Source: Chelativorans alearensis (GTDB lineage Bacteria; Pseudomonadota; Alphaproteobacteria; Rhizobiales; Rhizobiaceae). Taken from it: a stretch of 64,000 nt of DNA. The notes under the pieces are model-generated. The model worked only from the letters and a program-made list of their open reading frames with translations. It did no database searches and was not told the DNA's origin. Below, piece by piece: positions 29,106-38,116 of this stretch (positions within the stretch are counted from its first letter, which is position 1; every line of letters begins with the position of its first letter). Made by a program: the position numbers and the translations under genes. The DNA lies in NCBI RefSeq assembly GCF_010993735.1, contig NZ_WQNI01000010.1:186001-250000 (forward strand), given 5' to 3'.

Positions 29106-29938
29106 CAGCGAGCAAAGCCCAACGGAGCGCCGCTGTCGGGATGCGTGACCACGCGCATGGGGAGGCCGTAAACCTCCTCCAGCACTTGCGGCGTCATCAG
29201 TTCGGCGGGGGCGCAGTCCTGGATGACACGGCCGCCCCTGAGGGCGACAATGCGGTCGCAGAAGCGTGCGGCGATGTTTACATCATGCAGGACGACGACA
29301 ACGGCCATGCCGCGCTCGCGCGCGCACGAATGTACGAGCTCCATCACACTGACCTGGTGAACGAGGTCCAGAGCCGCGATCGGCTCGTCGAGAAGCATGC
29401 ATTCCGGCTGCTGGGCTATCAGCATGGCCAGCCATGCCCGCTGCCGCTCGCCGCCCGAAAGCGTATCGACCAGCCGGTCGGCGAAGGGCTCGATACCTGT
29501 CGCTGCAATGGCCTTGTCGCAGGCCCGTTGATGCTCCGCCGAAAAGCGCCCCAGCGCTCCGTGCCAGGGATAGCGGCCGAGTGCCACCAACTCGGCCACC
29601 GTCAGGCTCTCTGCCGCCGGCAGCGCCTGGGGAAGCCAGGCCACCTGGCAGGCATATTCCCGCGCGCCGAAATCGGAAAGCGCCTGTCCGCCGTAGAGGA
29701 TCGTCCCCTCGTCCGCCTTGATCTGCCTTGCCAGGAGCTTCAGGAGCGTTGTCTTGCCCGAGCCGTTGTGCCCGATGAGACCGCACAGTTCTCCAGGGCG
29801 GAAAGACAGACCCTCAATGTCGAGAAGCGTGCGCCCCTCGGCGCGGACCACCGCCCTTTCGACAGCGAAGCCGGGGGACGGCGGCCGCTCGTCGGTCCCG
29901 GCCTTGCTGCGCTCGAAAAGTGCTGCGGCCGCTGTCAT
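29105..29938 (-). CDS. fhuC: Fe3+-siderophore ABC transporter ATPase
   Basis: The 277-residue ATPase shows Walker A 'GHNGSGKTTLLKLLA' (near residue 54), the signature 'LSGGERQRAWLAMLIAQ' and Walker B 'CMLLDEPIAALD'. It powers FhuB. It is four bases behind the receptor gene and overlaps fhuD. Normal length for FecE/FhuC-type proteins. Confidence 0.92.
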   Translation of the reverse strand: MTAAAALFERSKAGTDERPPSPGFAVERAVVRAEGRTLLDIEGLSFRPGELCGLIGHNGSGKTTLLKLLARQIKADEGTILYGGQALSDFGAREYACQVAWLPQALPAAESLTVAELVALGRYPWHGALGRFSAEHQRACDKAIAATGIEPFADRLVDTLSGGERQRAWLAMLIAQQPECMLLDEPIAALDLVHQVSVMELVHSCARERGMAVVVVLHDVNIAARFCDRIVALRGGRVIQDCAPAELMTPQVLEEVYGLPMRVVTHPDSGAPLGFAR

Positions 29939-29941
29939 CGT

Positions 29942-32143
29942 CTACCACCTGTATTTCAGCGATCCGACCACGCTGCGCCCTTGCCCCAGATAGCAATAGC
30001 CCTCGTTGCAGACCGCCGGTCGCTCGTCCGTCAGGTTGGTCGCGGAGACGGAGAGCGAGAGCCCGTCCCACTCGGGCCGCCCCTTGCCGAAATCATAGGC
30101 GACTGACGTGTCGAGATAGGTGACGGCCTCGTTCTTCGAGGTGTTGGCGCTGCTGGTGAAGGTCTCGCTCAGATAGCGCACGCCGGCACCGAGCGAGAGG
30201 CCGGCAAGCGGCGTGTTCTCGTCGAAGGTATAGTAGCCCCACAGGGATGCGACATGCTCCGGGGTGACGGCGGGGCGGTTGCCCACGAGGCTGGTGTCGG
30301 CAGCGCCCGTGATCTCGGCATCGTTATAGGTGTAGGCGGCAACCACGTCGAAGCCCGCGGCCAGCGAGGCGCGCGCCTCGATCTCCACGCCCTTCGTCGT
30401 CACCTCGCCGACCGGAGCGTAAATGAACAGGCCGTTCTCGATGCCTACGAACTCCGGCCTGTCGGTTTCGGTGATGTGATAGAAGGCAGCGGCGATAGAG
30501 AAAGGCGATCCCTCCGGCTGGTATTTCACGCCGACCTCGAACTGCCTTGCCGTCTGCGGATCGAGCACTGTTCCGTTAGCGCCTTTCTCCGTGACCGGCA
30601 GAAAGGAGGTTGCGAAGCTCGCATAGGGGGAGAACCCGTTGTCGAAGCGGTAGAGGGCACCGACCTGCCCGGAAAACGCGCTGTTCGTTTCATTGACGGT
30701 CACGGCTCCGGTCATGTGGTTTCTATTCTTCTGCTTCACCCAGTCGTGGCGCCCGCCCAGGGTGAAGCGCCAGCGGCCAGCCTCGATCTGGTCCTGCGCG
30801 TAAAGGCCGATCTGGCGCATGTCGGCGGCGCTGTGGAGGACGAGCGTCTGAGGCGTCGGCCCGCTGATGCCTGACACCGGGTCACGGATGTCGAGGTCGT
30901 AGTCCGGGTTGAGGCCATCGGTGCGGTAGCTGAACTCCGACCCCACATCGGTGAAATCGAGGCCGGCCAGCACATTATGCATCAGGCCTCCGAGTTCGAA
31001 TGCCCTCGACAAGCGGTTGTCCGTCTGGAAGACGTTCATCCGGTCGGCGATGGCATGGGCGCCGCGGCGATAGATATTGGGGTCGACGGCGTCCCATGCC
31101 CCGGAGAGATATCGGGCGTCGAGGTCCAGATAGGAGTAGCGGACGTGCTGGTTGAAGGTCACGTCATTGTCGAAGGTGTGCTCGAACTCGTAGCCCACCT
31201 GGTACTGCTCCACTTTCTGGTGGTCGTATTCGGGATCGCTCGCCCGTATGTCGAGCGCCACGCCGTTGCGGTTTAGCGCCGCGGCCGAGGCTGACGTCTT
31301 GTCCTTCTGGCCAAGTGCATAGACGGTCAGAGACGTGGTGTCGTCCGGCCGCCATGTCAGCGAAGGCATCAGCATCAGGCGGTCGTCATGCATGTCGAAA
31401 TTGGTGTCCGCATCGCGCGCCACGCCGACAATCCGGTAGAGGAGCGTGCGGTCCTTGTTGAGCGCGCCGCCGACGTCGAAGGCGGCTTGATAGCGGTCGA
31501 CCGTTCCGTATTGCAGCTCGACCTCACGGTGGTCCCCGCCCGTCGGCCGCTTGGAAATCTTGTTGACGAGCCCGCCGGGGGTGCCGCCGCCATAGAGTGT
31601 CGAGGCCGGCCCCTTCAGGATCTCCATGCGCTCGAGGCTGTAAGGCTCGGTGCGGAAGGTGCCGTAGTTCATGTAAGGCTGGCGCAAACCGTCGCGGTAG
31701 TCGCCGAGCGTCGTGAGGTTAAAGCCGCGGATATAGATCTGGTCGAAACGGGGATCGAAGCCGAAGCTGCCCGTGGTGACGCCCGCCGAATAGCGCACCG
31801 CCTGGATGATGTCCTGGACCCCTCGCTCCTCCATCTCCTTTCGCGTCACGACCGAGACCGAGCGCGGCGTCTCGGCAAGCGGCGTTTCCGTCTTGGTGGC
31901 CGATCTGGCTTCCTTGGGAGCGACGGTGTCGTTGTCTTCGTCCTCCGCTTCACCCGTCTGGCCGCGCACTTCCAGCCGCTCCAGGCGCGTCGTGCGCTCC
32001 TCGGGAGTCTGCGCCGCCGCCGGCATGGCCTGTACGCCGAGGGCAACCGTGGAAAGCGCGCTCGCTGTCAGCAGGAATGCCGCTCTCGCGGAAATTTGGA
32101 AGTGTGGCCCGCTCCTGTCAGCAATCGCCATAGATGCCCCCAT
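29942..32143 (-). CDS. fhuA: TonB-dependent ferric siderophore receptor
   Basis: The 733-residue outer-membrane receptor has a signal peptide ('FLLTASALSTVALGVQAMPAAAQ'), a plug domain with 'KTETPLAETPRSVSVVTRKEMEERGVQDIIQAVRYSAGV' and 'IYIRGFN...LKGPASTLYGGGTPGGLVNKISKRP', and a 22-strand barrel ending in 'VVGSLKYRW' with a terminal aromatic residue. It resembles FhuA/FpvA-type receptors for hydroxamate siderophores. It heads the operon. A TTG at 32224 and an ATG at 32131 are alternative starts; the ATG at 32143 is chosen. No clear RirA or Irr box was identified upstream, though iron control is expected. Confidence 0.9.
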   Translation of the reverse strand: MGASMAIADRSGPHFQISARAAFLLTASALSTVALGVQAMPAAAQTPEERTTRLERLEVRGQTGEAEDEDNDTVAPKEARSATKTETPLAETPRSVSVVTRKEMEERGVQDIIQAVRYSAGVTTGSFGFDPRFDQIYIRGFNLTTLGDYRDGLRQPYMNYGTFRTEPYSLERMEILKGPASTLYGGGTPGGLVNKISKRPTGGDHREVELQYGTVDRYQAAFDVGGALNKDRTLLYRIVGVARDADTNFDMHDDRLMLMPSLTWRPDDTTSLTVYALGQKDKTSASAAALNRNGVALDIRASDPEYDHQKVEQYQVGYEFEHTFDNDVTFNQHVRYSYLDLDARYLSGAWDAVDPNIYRRGAHAIADRMNVFQTDNRLSRAFELGGLMHNVLAGLDFTDVGSEFSYRTDGLNPDYDLDIRDPVSGISGPTPQTLVLHSAADMRQIGLYAQDQIEAGRWRFTLGGRHDWVKQKNRNHMTGAVTVNETNSAFSGQVGALYRFDNGFSPYASFATSFLPVTEKGANGTVLDPQTARQFEVGVKYQPEGSPFSIAAAFYHITETDRPEFVGIENGLFIYAPVGEVTTKGVEIEARASLAAGFDVVAAYTYNDAEITGAADTSLVGNRPAVTPEHVASLWGYYTFDENTPLAGLSLGAGVRYLSETFTSSANTSKNEAVTYLDTSVAYDFGKGRPEWDGLSLSVSATNLTDERPAVCNEGYCYLGQGRSVVGSLKYRW

Positions 32144-32224
32144 TGCGTGGAAAAGAGCGGGGGCTGGATCATTCCGTCTGGCTGCCGCGCTGCAACCAAC
32201 TATAAAGCTTCTGAAATTTGTCAA

Positions 32225-32555
32225 GTTTTTTCGATTACAGTTCGCAGCGCATCACACGAGCCATCCGGGCAAAGCCCTGATCATCGCCGTGCTGTCGAAA
32301 GCGCCTGCGCGACATCCGCCCATGTGAGCCCCATATCTTCGAGGCCGGCAGAAAAACGGATCGTCCGCGGACGCCTTCATTCCACCAGGCGAACAGGATG
32401 GAGGTGCTTGTTAATTCTCGGCCGGACCGCTCAGGAAGGGCCAATGAGCAGAGGATGCGACCGGGAGCGATCGCGGCCAAAGCGCTGGCGGACGGTCGCC
32501 GCGATCAGGCCTGATACGCCTGTGCCAAGATTGAATGCAGTGCGGGTTTTCTGCC
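32225..32555. other. Intergenic region upstream of the siderophore receptor
   Basis: A minus-strand TTGACA (32219-32224) with an AT-rich stretch behind it is the likely receptor promoter. The remaining 300 bases hold only short frames without ribosome binding sites. I see no gene. Confidence 0.4.
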
Positions 32556-32586
32556 GCCGAAGGCCGCTGGTCTGGCGGCCTTCGGC
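32556..32586 (-). terminator. Strong hairpin terminator after the dioxygenase gene
   Basis: GCCGAAGGCCGC and GCGGCCTTCGGC form a perfect 12-base stem with a seven-base loop, 11 bases after the stop of the minus-strand dioxygenase gene. There is no U tract, so it may act with Rho or protect the mRNA end. Confidence 0.6.
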
Positions 32587-32597
32587 GTCACTACCGT

Positions 32598-33596
32598 TCA
32601 ATGCTTAGCGAAGTTTGCAGCAATGCGCTGCTGCAGGTATTCGTGCGCGGTGATCGGGTCGTAGCGTTTCTCCGGCCCCTGGATGATAGCGTCCTTGTTG
32701 GCCTGGCAGAAGAAGGCCATGGAATAGCGCGAGCCTTTGCTCTCATGCTGCTTGGGCATGCGGACGCGGTGCAAGGTGGAGAGCAGCTTGTCGTCGCTCC
32801 AGCGCATCAGCATGTCGCCGATGTTGCAGGTGACGACGCCGGGGGCGGGCTCGACGTCGGTCCATTCGAGCTCACCGGCTTCTTTGCCGGGGCAAAGCTG
32901 CAGCCCTCCCTGGCCGGGGCGCTGGTGGAGCAGGGTGAGGCAGTCGAAATCGGTGTGCGCGCCTGCCCGCCACATCTTGAAATCGTCGGGCTTGGCGTTC
33001 TCCATGCCGAGATAGTGCAGGAGGCGGAGCGTGCTCTGGTATTCCGGCGACTGCGGGTCATGACAGTCGGTGAAGAAGTCCGGCGCGAAGCCGAGTTTCA
33101 GGCGGAAGCAGTCGAGCACCTTCATGCCGAGCGCCCAGTTCGCCCGCTCGAAGGCGAGCATCACCGCCTTGAAACCGGAAAGCTCTGCACCACTCGGCCA
33201 GAGCGCGCCCATGCGCGGCAGGGTGATCTGGTAGGATTCCTTGTGGTCGGCGGTGCCCGTAGATGGGCGCACCTGCGCCTTGTATTCCCAGCCGGCATTG
33301 GTGCCGCCGGCGAGCGGATATTTTTCCTTCACTTCCGCCGGCAGGGCGAAGAAGCGTTCGGACATTTCGAAGGCGTCGTCGACCTGCGCCTGCGGGATGC
33401 CGTGATTGACGAGCTGGAAGAAACCGATCTCCGTTGCCGCCGTCCAGAGCGCGTCTGCGATCTCCAGCTTGCGGGCTTCGTAGTCGCTCATGTCGATCTT
33501 CGGCACATGGCGCGGTTTTTCGCGCCCTTCGCCGCCGAAGGTGGTTTCCTTGTTCAGCTCGGCAAGGCCGTAGTCGGCTTTTGCTGTGGTCTGCAT
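32598..33596 (-). CDS. 2-oxoglutarate/Fe(II) dioxygenase, isopenicillin N synthase-like
   Basis: The 332-residue protein has the DIOX_N region ('VPKIDMSDYE...IGFFQLVNHGIP') and the 2OG-Fe(II) oxygenase core with iron ligands H214, D216 and H276 and the 2-oxoglutarate-binding pair R290/S292 ('SRYSMAF'). Such enzymes hydroxylate or demethylate small molecules; plant flavonoid enzymes and thymine hydroxylase belong here. It stands last in the minus-strand set with the amidohydrolase and the NMT1-type ABC importer, 174 bases behind the former. A purine or pyrimidine-like substrate is my guess from context. The start at 33596 has a GGAG site. Confidence 0.85.
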   Translation of the reverse strand: MQTTAKADYGLAELNKETTFGGEGREKPRHVPKIDMSDYEARKLEIADALWTAATEIGFFQLVNHGIPQAQVDDAFEMSERFFALPAEVKEKYPLAGGTNAGWEYKAQVRPSTGTADHKESYQITLPRMGALWPSGAELSGFKAVMLAFERANWALGMKVLDCFRLKLGFAPDFFTDCHDPQSPEYQSTLRLLHYLGMENAKPDDFKMWRAGAHTDFDCLTLLHQRPGQGGLQLCPGKEAGELEWTDVEPAPGVVTCNIGDMLMRWSDDKLLSTLHRVRMPKQHESKGSRYSMAFFCQANKDAIIQGPEKRYDPITAHEYLQQRIAANFAKH

Positions 33597-33770
33597 GACA
33601 ACTCCGTTTGTTGAAGCGCGGCCCACGCCGCAAGTTTCCAAAAGGAGCAATGACCGGCGCCTCTCTGCTTTGCCGCATTTTGCGCGACGCCGGGTGCTTG
33701 CCACCTGGCTGCAGAATGCTCTGGGCGTTGACTGCTTCTACTCCCGAACTGTCGCGGGACGGGCGCTCCC

Positions 33771-35165
33771 TCACATACTTGCCCGGAGCCTCCTTTCCTC
33801 CCGCGGTGCTGTGATGCGCGCCACGACGCGGGCCGCATCGGCGGCGAGCTCATCCATGTCGAGCCAGGGCAGGCGGCCGTTCTCCACGATCTGGCGCCCA
33901 GCGACGAAGCTTGCGCGGACATGCGCCTGCCCGCCGGAGACGATGAGGCCGAGCGCGCGGTCGTGCTGGCCGAGATAGCGCGGGGCGCTCAGGTCGAAGA
34001 TGGCGATATCGGCCTGCTTGCCTGGCTCTAAGGTGCCGATCGTCTCGAAGCCGAGCGCGCGGGCTCCGCCGGCGGTCGCCCAGTGGAGGATGGTCTCGGC
34101 GTCTGCGGCGCCGACACCCTTATGCGCACGGTGCAGCGAGAAGGCGGCGTAGAGCGCGGAGACCATGTCGGCCGCTTCGTTTGCCGCAGCACCATCGACG
34201 GCGAGCGAGACAGTACCGCCAAGTCCGTGGAGCCGGTCGGCGGGCGCGATGCCCGATCCAAGGCGTGCATTGGCCTGCGGACAGTGGGCCATGGCCGTGC
34301 CGGTGTCGGCGAGGAGGCACAGTTCGTCCTCATCGCTTTCCACCAGATGCGCGAACCAGACATCCGGGCCAAGCCAGTCATGCTCGGCCAGCCAGTGGAC
34401 CGGACGCTTGCCGTGGTGAGCCAGCGTGTGATCCACATAGTCCATGTTCTCGGATAAGTGCGAATGGAGCCTGAGGCCCATGGCGCGGGCAGCCGCGGCG
34501 ACCTCCTTCAGCTCCGGCTCGTTGAGCGAGAAGGTCGGCGTGGTGGGGGCAAAGGCGACGCGCCGCATGGATGCGGGGGAGGGGTCGTGCCATCGCTTTG
34601 CCGCAGCTTCGACGGACGCGATCATCCGGTCGAGCGGCTCGACGGGAAGCTGTGCCGTCTGGTCGGCATCGAAGGACCGCCCCTTGGTGGCGCCGCCCCG
34701 TGCCAGCAAGAAGCGCACGCCGAAGCGTTCGGCAGCCTCAAACAGCACATTGACGGGATCGAAGTCGTAACGGTCGGAGAAGAAGTAGTGGTGGTCGGCG
34801 ACGGTTGTGGCGCCCGAAAGCGCAAGTTCGGCAAGGCCGATCGTGGCAGACACGCGCAGCGCCTCTTCGTCGATGCGATCCCAAAAGGTGTAAGGCACTA
34901 GCCGGAGCCACGCCGCCAGCGCCTCGTTCATGCCGGCAGGCACGGCCTTGAGCACGCTCTGGAAAAGGTGGTGGTGGGTGTTGACGAGGCCGGGAGTGAC
35001 CACCGCGCCTGAGGCATCGACAACGCGCTCACCGGGACGCGCGGCAAGGCTTCCGATCTCCGCGATCATGCCGCCACGCACGCGGATGTCGCCTTCGGCA
35101 CGTGCCGCCGCGCCCGATCGGCCGGTCAGGATGCCGAGCGCGCCTTTGATGAGGAAGTCGGTCAT
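33771..35165 (-). CDS. Amidohydrolase, 8-oxoguanine deaminase/hydroxydechloroatrazine hydrolase-like
   Basis: The 464-residue metal-dependent hydrolase has the paired metal-binding 'GLVNTHHHLFQSVLKAVP' (near residue 58), 'HSHLSEN' (near 240), 'FAHLVESDEDE' and 'VSLAVDGAAANEAADM' with the late Asp. These match the ATZ/TRZ-like branch that includes 8-oxoguanine deaminase. It would deaminate a purine or triazine-like ring. The start at 35165 has AAGGAG and overlaps the permease stop by four bases, so enzyme and importer are co-expressed. Substrate not proven by sequence. Confidence 0.82.
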   Translation of the reverse strand: MTDFLIKGALGILTGRSGAAARAEGDIRVRGGMIAEIGSLAARPGERVVDASGAVVTPGLVNTHHHLFQSVLKAVPAGMNEALAAWLRLVPYTFWDRIDEEALRVSATIGLAELALSGATTVADHHYFFSDRYDFDPVNVLFEAAERFGVRFLLARGGATKGRSFDADQTAQLPVEPLDRMIASVEAAAKRWHDPSPASMRRVAFAPTTPTFSLNEPELKEVAAAARAMGLRLHSHLSENMDYVDHTLAHHGKRPVHWLAEHDWLGPDVWFAHLVESDEDELCLLADTGTAMAHCPQANARLGSGIAPADRLHGLGGTVSLAVDGAAANEAADMVSALYAAFSLHRAHKGVGAADAETILHWATAGGARALGFETIGTLEPGKQADIAIFDLSAPRYLGQHDRALGLIVSGGQAHVRASFVAGRQIVENGRLPWLDMDELAADAARVVARITAPREERRLRASM

Positions 35166-36007
35166 GTCCGCTCCTTCGGCAGGCTCCAGGGAAACCAGAT
35201 GCGCTGGGCCAGCGTGACGATCTGGAACAGGATGAGCGACAGAAGGACGAGGACCACGAGCCCCGCCCAAGCCTGCTGCACCTGGAACATGGAAGTGGAA
35301 AATTGGATGAAGTACCCGATGCCCTTTTCGGCGGCGACAAACTCGGCGACGACGGCCCCGATGACGGCAAGCGTCACCGATATCCTGAGCGCGGAGAAGA
35401 TATAGGGCACGGCATAAGGAAAGCGGATCTGCGTGATCTCGCGGATGACCGGCGCGCGCAGGCTGCGCGACAGTTCGATCAGTTCGGGAGGCGTGGCCAT
35501 CAACCCTGTCGTCGTGGAGACCACCAGCGGGAAAAAGGTGATGAGACAGGTGATGACGACGCGCGGCAGGTCGCCGGAGCCGAGAGCCACGATGATGATC
35601 GGCGCCACCGCTACCACCGGAGTCGATTGGACCACCACCAGGATAGGGTAGATCGCCCGCGACATGATCTCCGACCGGGCGAGCAGGACCGCGATCGGCA
35701 GGGCGATGGCAATGGAAGCAATGTAGCCGATCAGGGCCACGCGGAGCGTCGCCCAGACATGGTCGACCCAGCGCGTGACGGCGATGCTGTCGAAGCCGCC
35801 GAGGATGCGGCTCGGCGCCGGCAGGACGAAAGTCGGGATTTCGAAGAGCCGGCAGGAAGCCTCCCACACGAGAAGGAGGAGGATGAAAGTGGTGGCCGGA
35901 AGCAGGCCGGGCGCGTGGAGCGCCCGCCTTGCGGCCAGCCGCCAGGTGAGCTCCACCTCACGCTGCGCGCTTGAGGAGGAGGCTTCGGAGGTGTCCGACA
36001 TAGTCAT
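35162..36007 (-). CDS. ABC transporter permease, NMT1/SsuC-type importer
   Basis: The 281-residue permease has about six membrane segments and the BPD-type EAA loop ('LRAPVIREITQIRFPYAVPYIFSALRISV'). It belongs to the nitrate/sulfonate/pyrimidine importer group. Its start lies inside the end of the ATPase gene (overlap about 50 bases), which implies translational coupling; an in-frame ATG at 36001 is an alternative start. It probably imports the substrate of the adjacent amidohydrolase and dioxygenase. Confidence 0.88.
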   Translation of the reverse strand: MTMSDTSEASSSSAQREVELTWRLAARRALHAPGLLPATTFILLLLVWEASCRLFEIPTFVLPAPSRILGGFDSIAVTRWVDHVWATLRVALIGYIASIAIALPIAVLLARSEIMSRAIYPILVVVQSTPVVAVAPIIIVALGSGDLPRVVITCLITFFPLVVSTTTGLMATPPELIELSRSLRAPVIREITQIRFPYAVPYIFSALRISVTLAVIGAVVAEFVAAEKGIGYFIQFSTSMFQVQQAWAGLVVLVLLSLILFQIVTLAQRIWFPWSLPKERT

Positions 36008-36734
36008 GCATCATCTTTTCATTGCTCGTATCGATGCCCCGCGGGCGGTCGATCTCTATCGCCAAGTCCTCGATCACCCGGCCCGGGCGCTCGCTCATCA
36101 CCAGCACGCGATCGGCCAGAAGCACCGCCTCGCTGATCGAATGGGTAATGAAGAGCACGGTCTTGGGCTGCGCCTCCCAGATACGAAGCAACTCGAAGCC
36201 CATGTCTTCGCGCGTCAGCGCGTCGAGGGCGGAGAAGGGCTCGTCCATGAGCAGGATGTCGGGATTCATAAGCAGCGCCCGGCCGATGCCGACGCGCTGC
36301 TGCATGCCGCCCGAAAGCTCCGCCGGAAGGCGCTCCTCGAAGCCCGCGAGCCCAACCTTGGCAAGGAGAGCGCGGGCGCGCTCCCGGTCCTGTGCGCCCA
36401 CGCGGCCCATCTTATGGCGGAGTGGGAAGACGATGTTGTCCTCCACATTCGCCCAGGGAAGCAGCGTCGGCTTCTGGAAGACGATGCCGATGTCGTCGCG
36501 CGGTTCCGTCACCTTGAGGCCGAACACCTCCACAGCGCCACGCGTTGGCCGGAGGAGCCCGGCCACGAGCCTGAGCAGCGTGGACTTGCCACAGCCCGAA
36601 GGGCCGAGCACCGCCACGAATTCGTGCCGGGCGATGCTCGTCTCCACTCCGCACAGGGCTTCAAGAGTGCCGGCACCGGTTGCGAACACCTGCCCCACGC
36701 CGGAAAAACGGATGGCCGCGACACCACTCGCCAT
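35958..36734 (-). CDS. ABC transporter ATPase, NMT1/SsuB-type importer
   Basis: The 258-residue ATPase shows Walker A 'LGPSGCGKSTLLRLVAGLL' (near residue 43), signature 'LSGGMQQRVGIGRALLMNPDILLMDEPFSALD' and 'ITHSISEAVLLADRVLVM'. It powers the adjacent permease. It starts four bases before the end of the binding-protein gene region and overlaps the permease start, in a compact SBP-ATPase-permease-enzyme operon. Confidence 0.9.
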   Translation of the reverse strand: MASGVAAIRFSGVGQVFATGAGTLEALCGVETSIARHEFVAVLGPSGCGKSTLLRLVAGLLRPTRGAVEVFGLKVTEPRDDIGIVFQKPTLLPWANVEDNIVFPLRHKMGRVGAQDRERARALLAKVGLAGFEERLPAELSGGMQQRVGIGRALLMNPDILLMDEPFSALDALTREDMGFELLRIWEAQPKTVLFITHSISEAVLLADRVLVMSERPGRVIEDLAIEIDRPRGIDTSNEKMMHDYVGHLRSLLLKRAA

Positions 36735-36737
36735 CGA

Positions 36738-37736
36738 TCAGTTCTCCGGCAGGAAGCTGCGGTCGACCGCCGTCTCGGGATCGAGCGCAGCCGGATCGAA
36801 GCCCTGAGCCTGGGCCACGCGCTCCCATGTAGCCTTGAGCCGTTCCGGCTCGATGGTGCCCAGCCCGTCCTTCTCCGTCACTTCGTTGAAGATGAGGACG
36901 AGCGTATCCCGGAGCGAGCCCTGCACATTCTCTACCTGCAACTCGGGCACCATGGCAGCGACGGCCTCGGCGGCTTCCGCAGGATTTTCCCTCGAGAACT
37001 CGACCGATTTCCTGAAAGCGGCGATGAAGCGCTTTGCGACCTCAGGCCGTTCTTCGAGAAATTTGTCGGAAGCCACCAGCGACGCGGAATAAAGGTCGAG
37101 GCCCGCCGCCGACCAGGGGAGCACGACGAGTTCCTTGCCGGCCTGGCTCGCCTGCCCCTGGTAGCGCGAGAGATCCGTCAGCCAGGCGATGATAACGTCG
37201 CTGGCCCCGGTCATCAGCATGGGGCCCAGTGCGCCTGGATCGGCTTTGGTGAGCGTGATGTCGCTCTCCGACAGGCCGAGATCCTTAAGCACCAGCGGCA
37301 GGTAGACGTTGGATTCGGTGAAGGGCGAGGTGGCGACGGTTTTGCCCTTGACGTTCGCTATCTCTTCCATCCCATTGCCAGCGAGCGTGTAGAAGGCGTG
37401 CGGGCCCTTGTTGAAGATCGACATGACGGCGGTCACGGGCACGTCCTCGGTTGCCTTCGCCGCCATGACCGCTCCCAGCCCCGCCGAGCCGATGTCAGAA
37501 TTGCCGGTGGCGAGTTTAGTGATGGCTTCCGACGAGCCCCGCCCGGATTCGATCGTCACGTCCAGGCCGGCGTCGGCGCAGAACCCCTTTTGGATGCAGA
37601 CATAGATCGGCGCCTTGTCGCCGCCGGGCAGCCAGTCGAGCTGATAAACCACTTTGTCGGCGGCTTCGGCGGTTGCGACCGCCGCACCCGTCGCCACCAC
37701 CACGCCCAACAGGCTCGATGCTACTTTCCTTATCAT
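36738..37736 (-). CDS. ABC substrate-binding protein, NMT1/THI5-like
   Basis: The 332-residue exported protein has a signal peptide ('MIRKVASSLLGVVVATGAAVATAEA') and the NMT1/THI5-like fold ('VVYQLDWLPGGDKAPIYVCIQKGFCADAGLDVTIESGRGSSEAITKLATGNSDIG'). In this family 'DWLPGGDKAPIY' type proteins bind pyrimidine precursors, purines or other N-heterocycles. The neighbours suggest a purine-like ligand. It starts at ATG 37736 after a structured leader; a longer upstream frame would run through the leader hairpins and is not favoured. Confidence 0.88.
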   Translation of the reverse strand: MIRKVASSLLGVVVATGAAVATAEAADKVVYQLDWLPGGDKAPIYVCIQKGFCADAGLDVTIESGRGSSEAITKLATGNSDIGSAGLGAVMAAKATEDVPVTAVMSIFNKGPHAFYTLAGNGMEEIANVKGKTVATSPFTESNVYLPLVLKDLGLSESDITLTKADPGALGPMLMTGASDVIIAWLTDLSRYQGQASQAGKELVVLPWSAAGLDLYSASLVASDKFLEERPEVAKRFIAAFRKSVEFSRENPAEAAEAVAAMVPELQVENVQGSLRDTLVLIFNEVTEKDGLGTIEPERLKATWERVAQAQGFDPAALDPETAVDRSFLPEN

Positions 37737-37740
37737 TCTT

Positions 37741-37799
37741 GTGTTCCCTCTAAACAGGCCAGGGACATCGCAACCCGCCGGTCCTTTCGGACCGGCGGG
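37741..37799 (-). promoter_or_regulatory. Structured mRNA leader, candidate riboswitch
   Basis: Two hairpins precede the binding-protein gene on the minus strand. The first (37774-37799) has a perfect 11-base stem, CCCGCCGGTCC with GGACCGGCGGG, closed by GAAA. In the second (37741-37767) UGUCCCU pairs with AGGGAACA around a one-base bulge and covers the ribosome binding site GAGGGA. This looks like an expression platform that hides the ribosome binding site. NMT1-type transporter genes in alphaproteobacteria often carry xanthine (NMT1-motif) riboswitches; I cannot confirm the consensus here. Confidence 0.4.
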
Positions 37800-38116
37800 C
37801 TGACGACCATCTTGGGAGGATGTTCGTGAGTAGGGCTTCGGCATTGGCGCCTCCTGAAGAAGATCCTTTGTGCCGAGCAATGTCCCGGGCCTTGTTGCCC
37901 TGACCGCTTCTACTCTTCATTTGTTATGCAGGAAGCGTGCCATTTGCCCGAAGCTTTGAAATTCCGGGCTTTTGCCGCAAACCTGACCATGGCACGCCTT
38001 GCAAAAGCGCAAGGGATCATCTCTCTCTGCCTACAAAATATGCATTGTCGCGGCTTGCCTAATTTTTGCGCGGAGCCGATAGTCATCAGCCAGCAGCGAT
38101 CTCCACGAGGTACGAG
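37800..38116. promoter_or_regulatory. Divergent promoter region between ABC importer and deaminase
   Basis: The region holds a nine-base inverted repeat with wide spacing (GCGTGCCAT at 37935-37943 and ATGGCACGC at 37989-37997) and a CCTTGC-N6-GCAAGG dyad at 37997-38014. These are candidate operator sites for a shared regulator. No gene is seen. Confidence 0.35.

Noticed and set aside
32235-32480. A short minus-strand frame upstream of the siderophore receptor
   Set aside because: No ribosome binding site and no recognisable motif; it may be chance.
33771-35867. A 698-codon minus-strand frame covering the amidohydrolase and the permease region
   Set aside because: The part upstream of 35165 is a shadow of the ABC permease; the amidohydrolase starts at ATG 35165 with a good ribosome binding site.
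35775-37829. A 684-codon plus-strand frame opposite the ABC genes
   Set aside because: It is antisense to three clear transporter genes, with no ribosome binding site and no domain.
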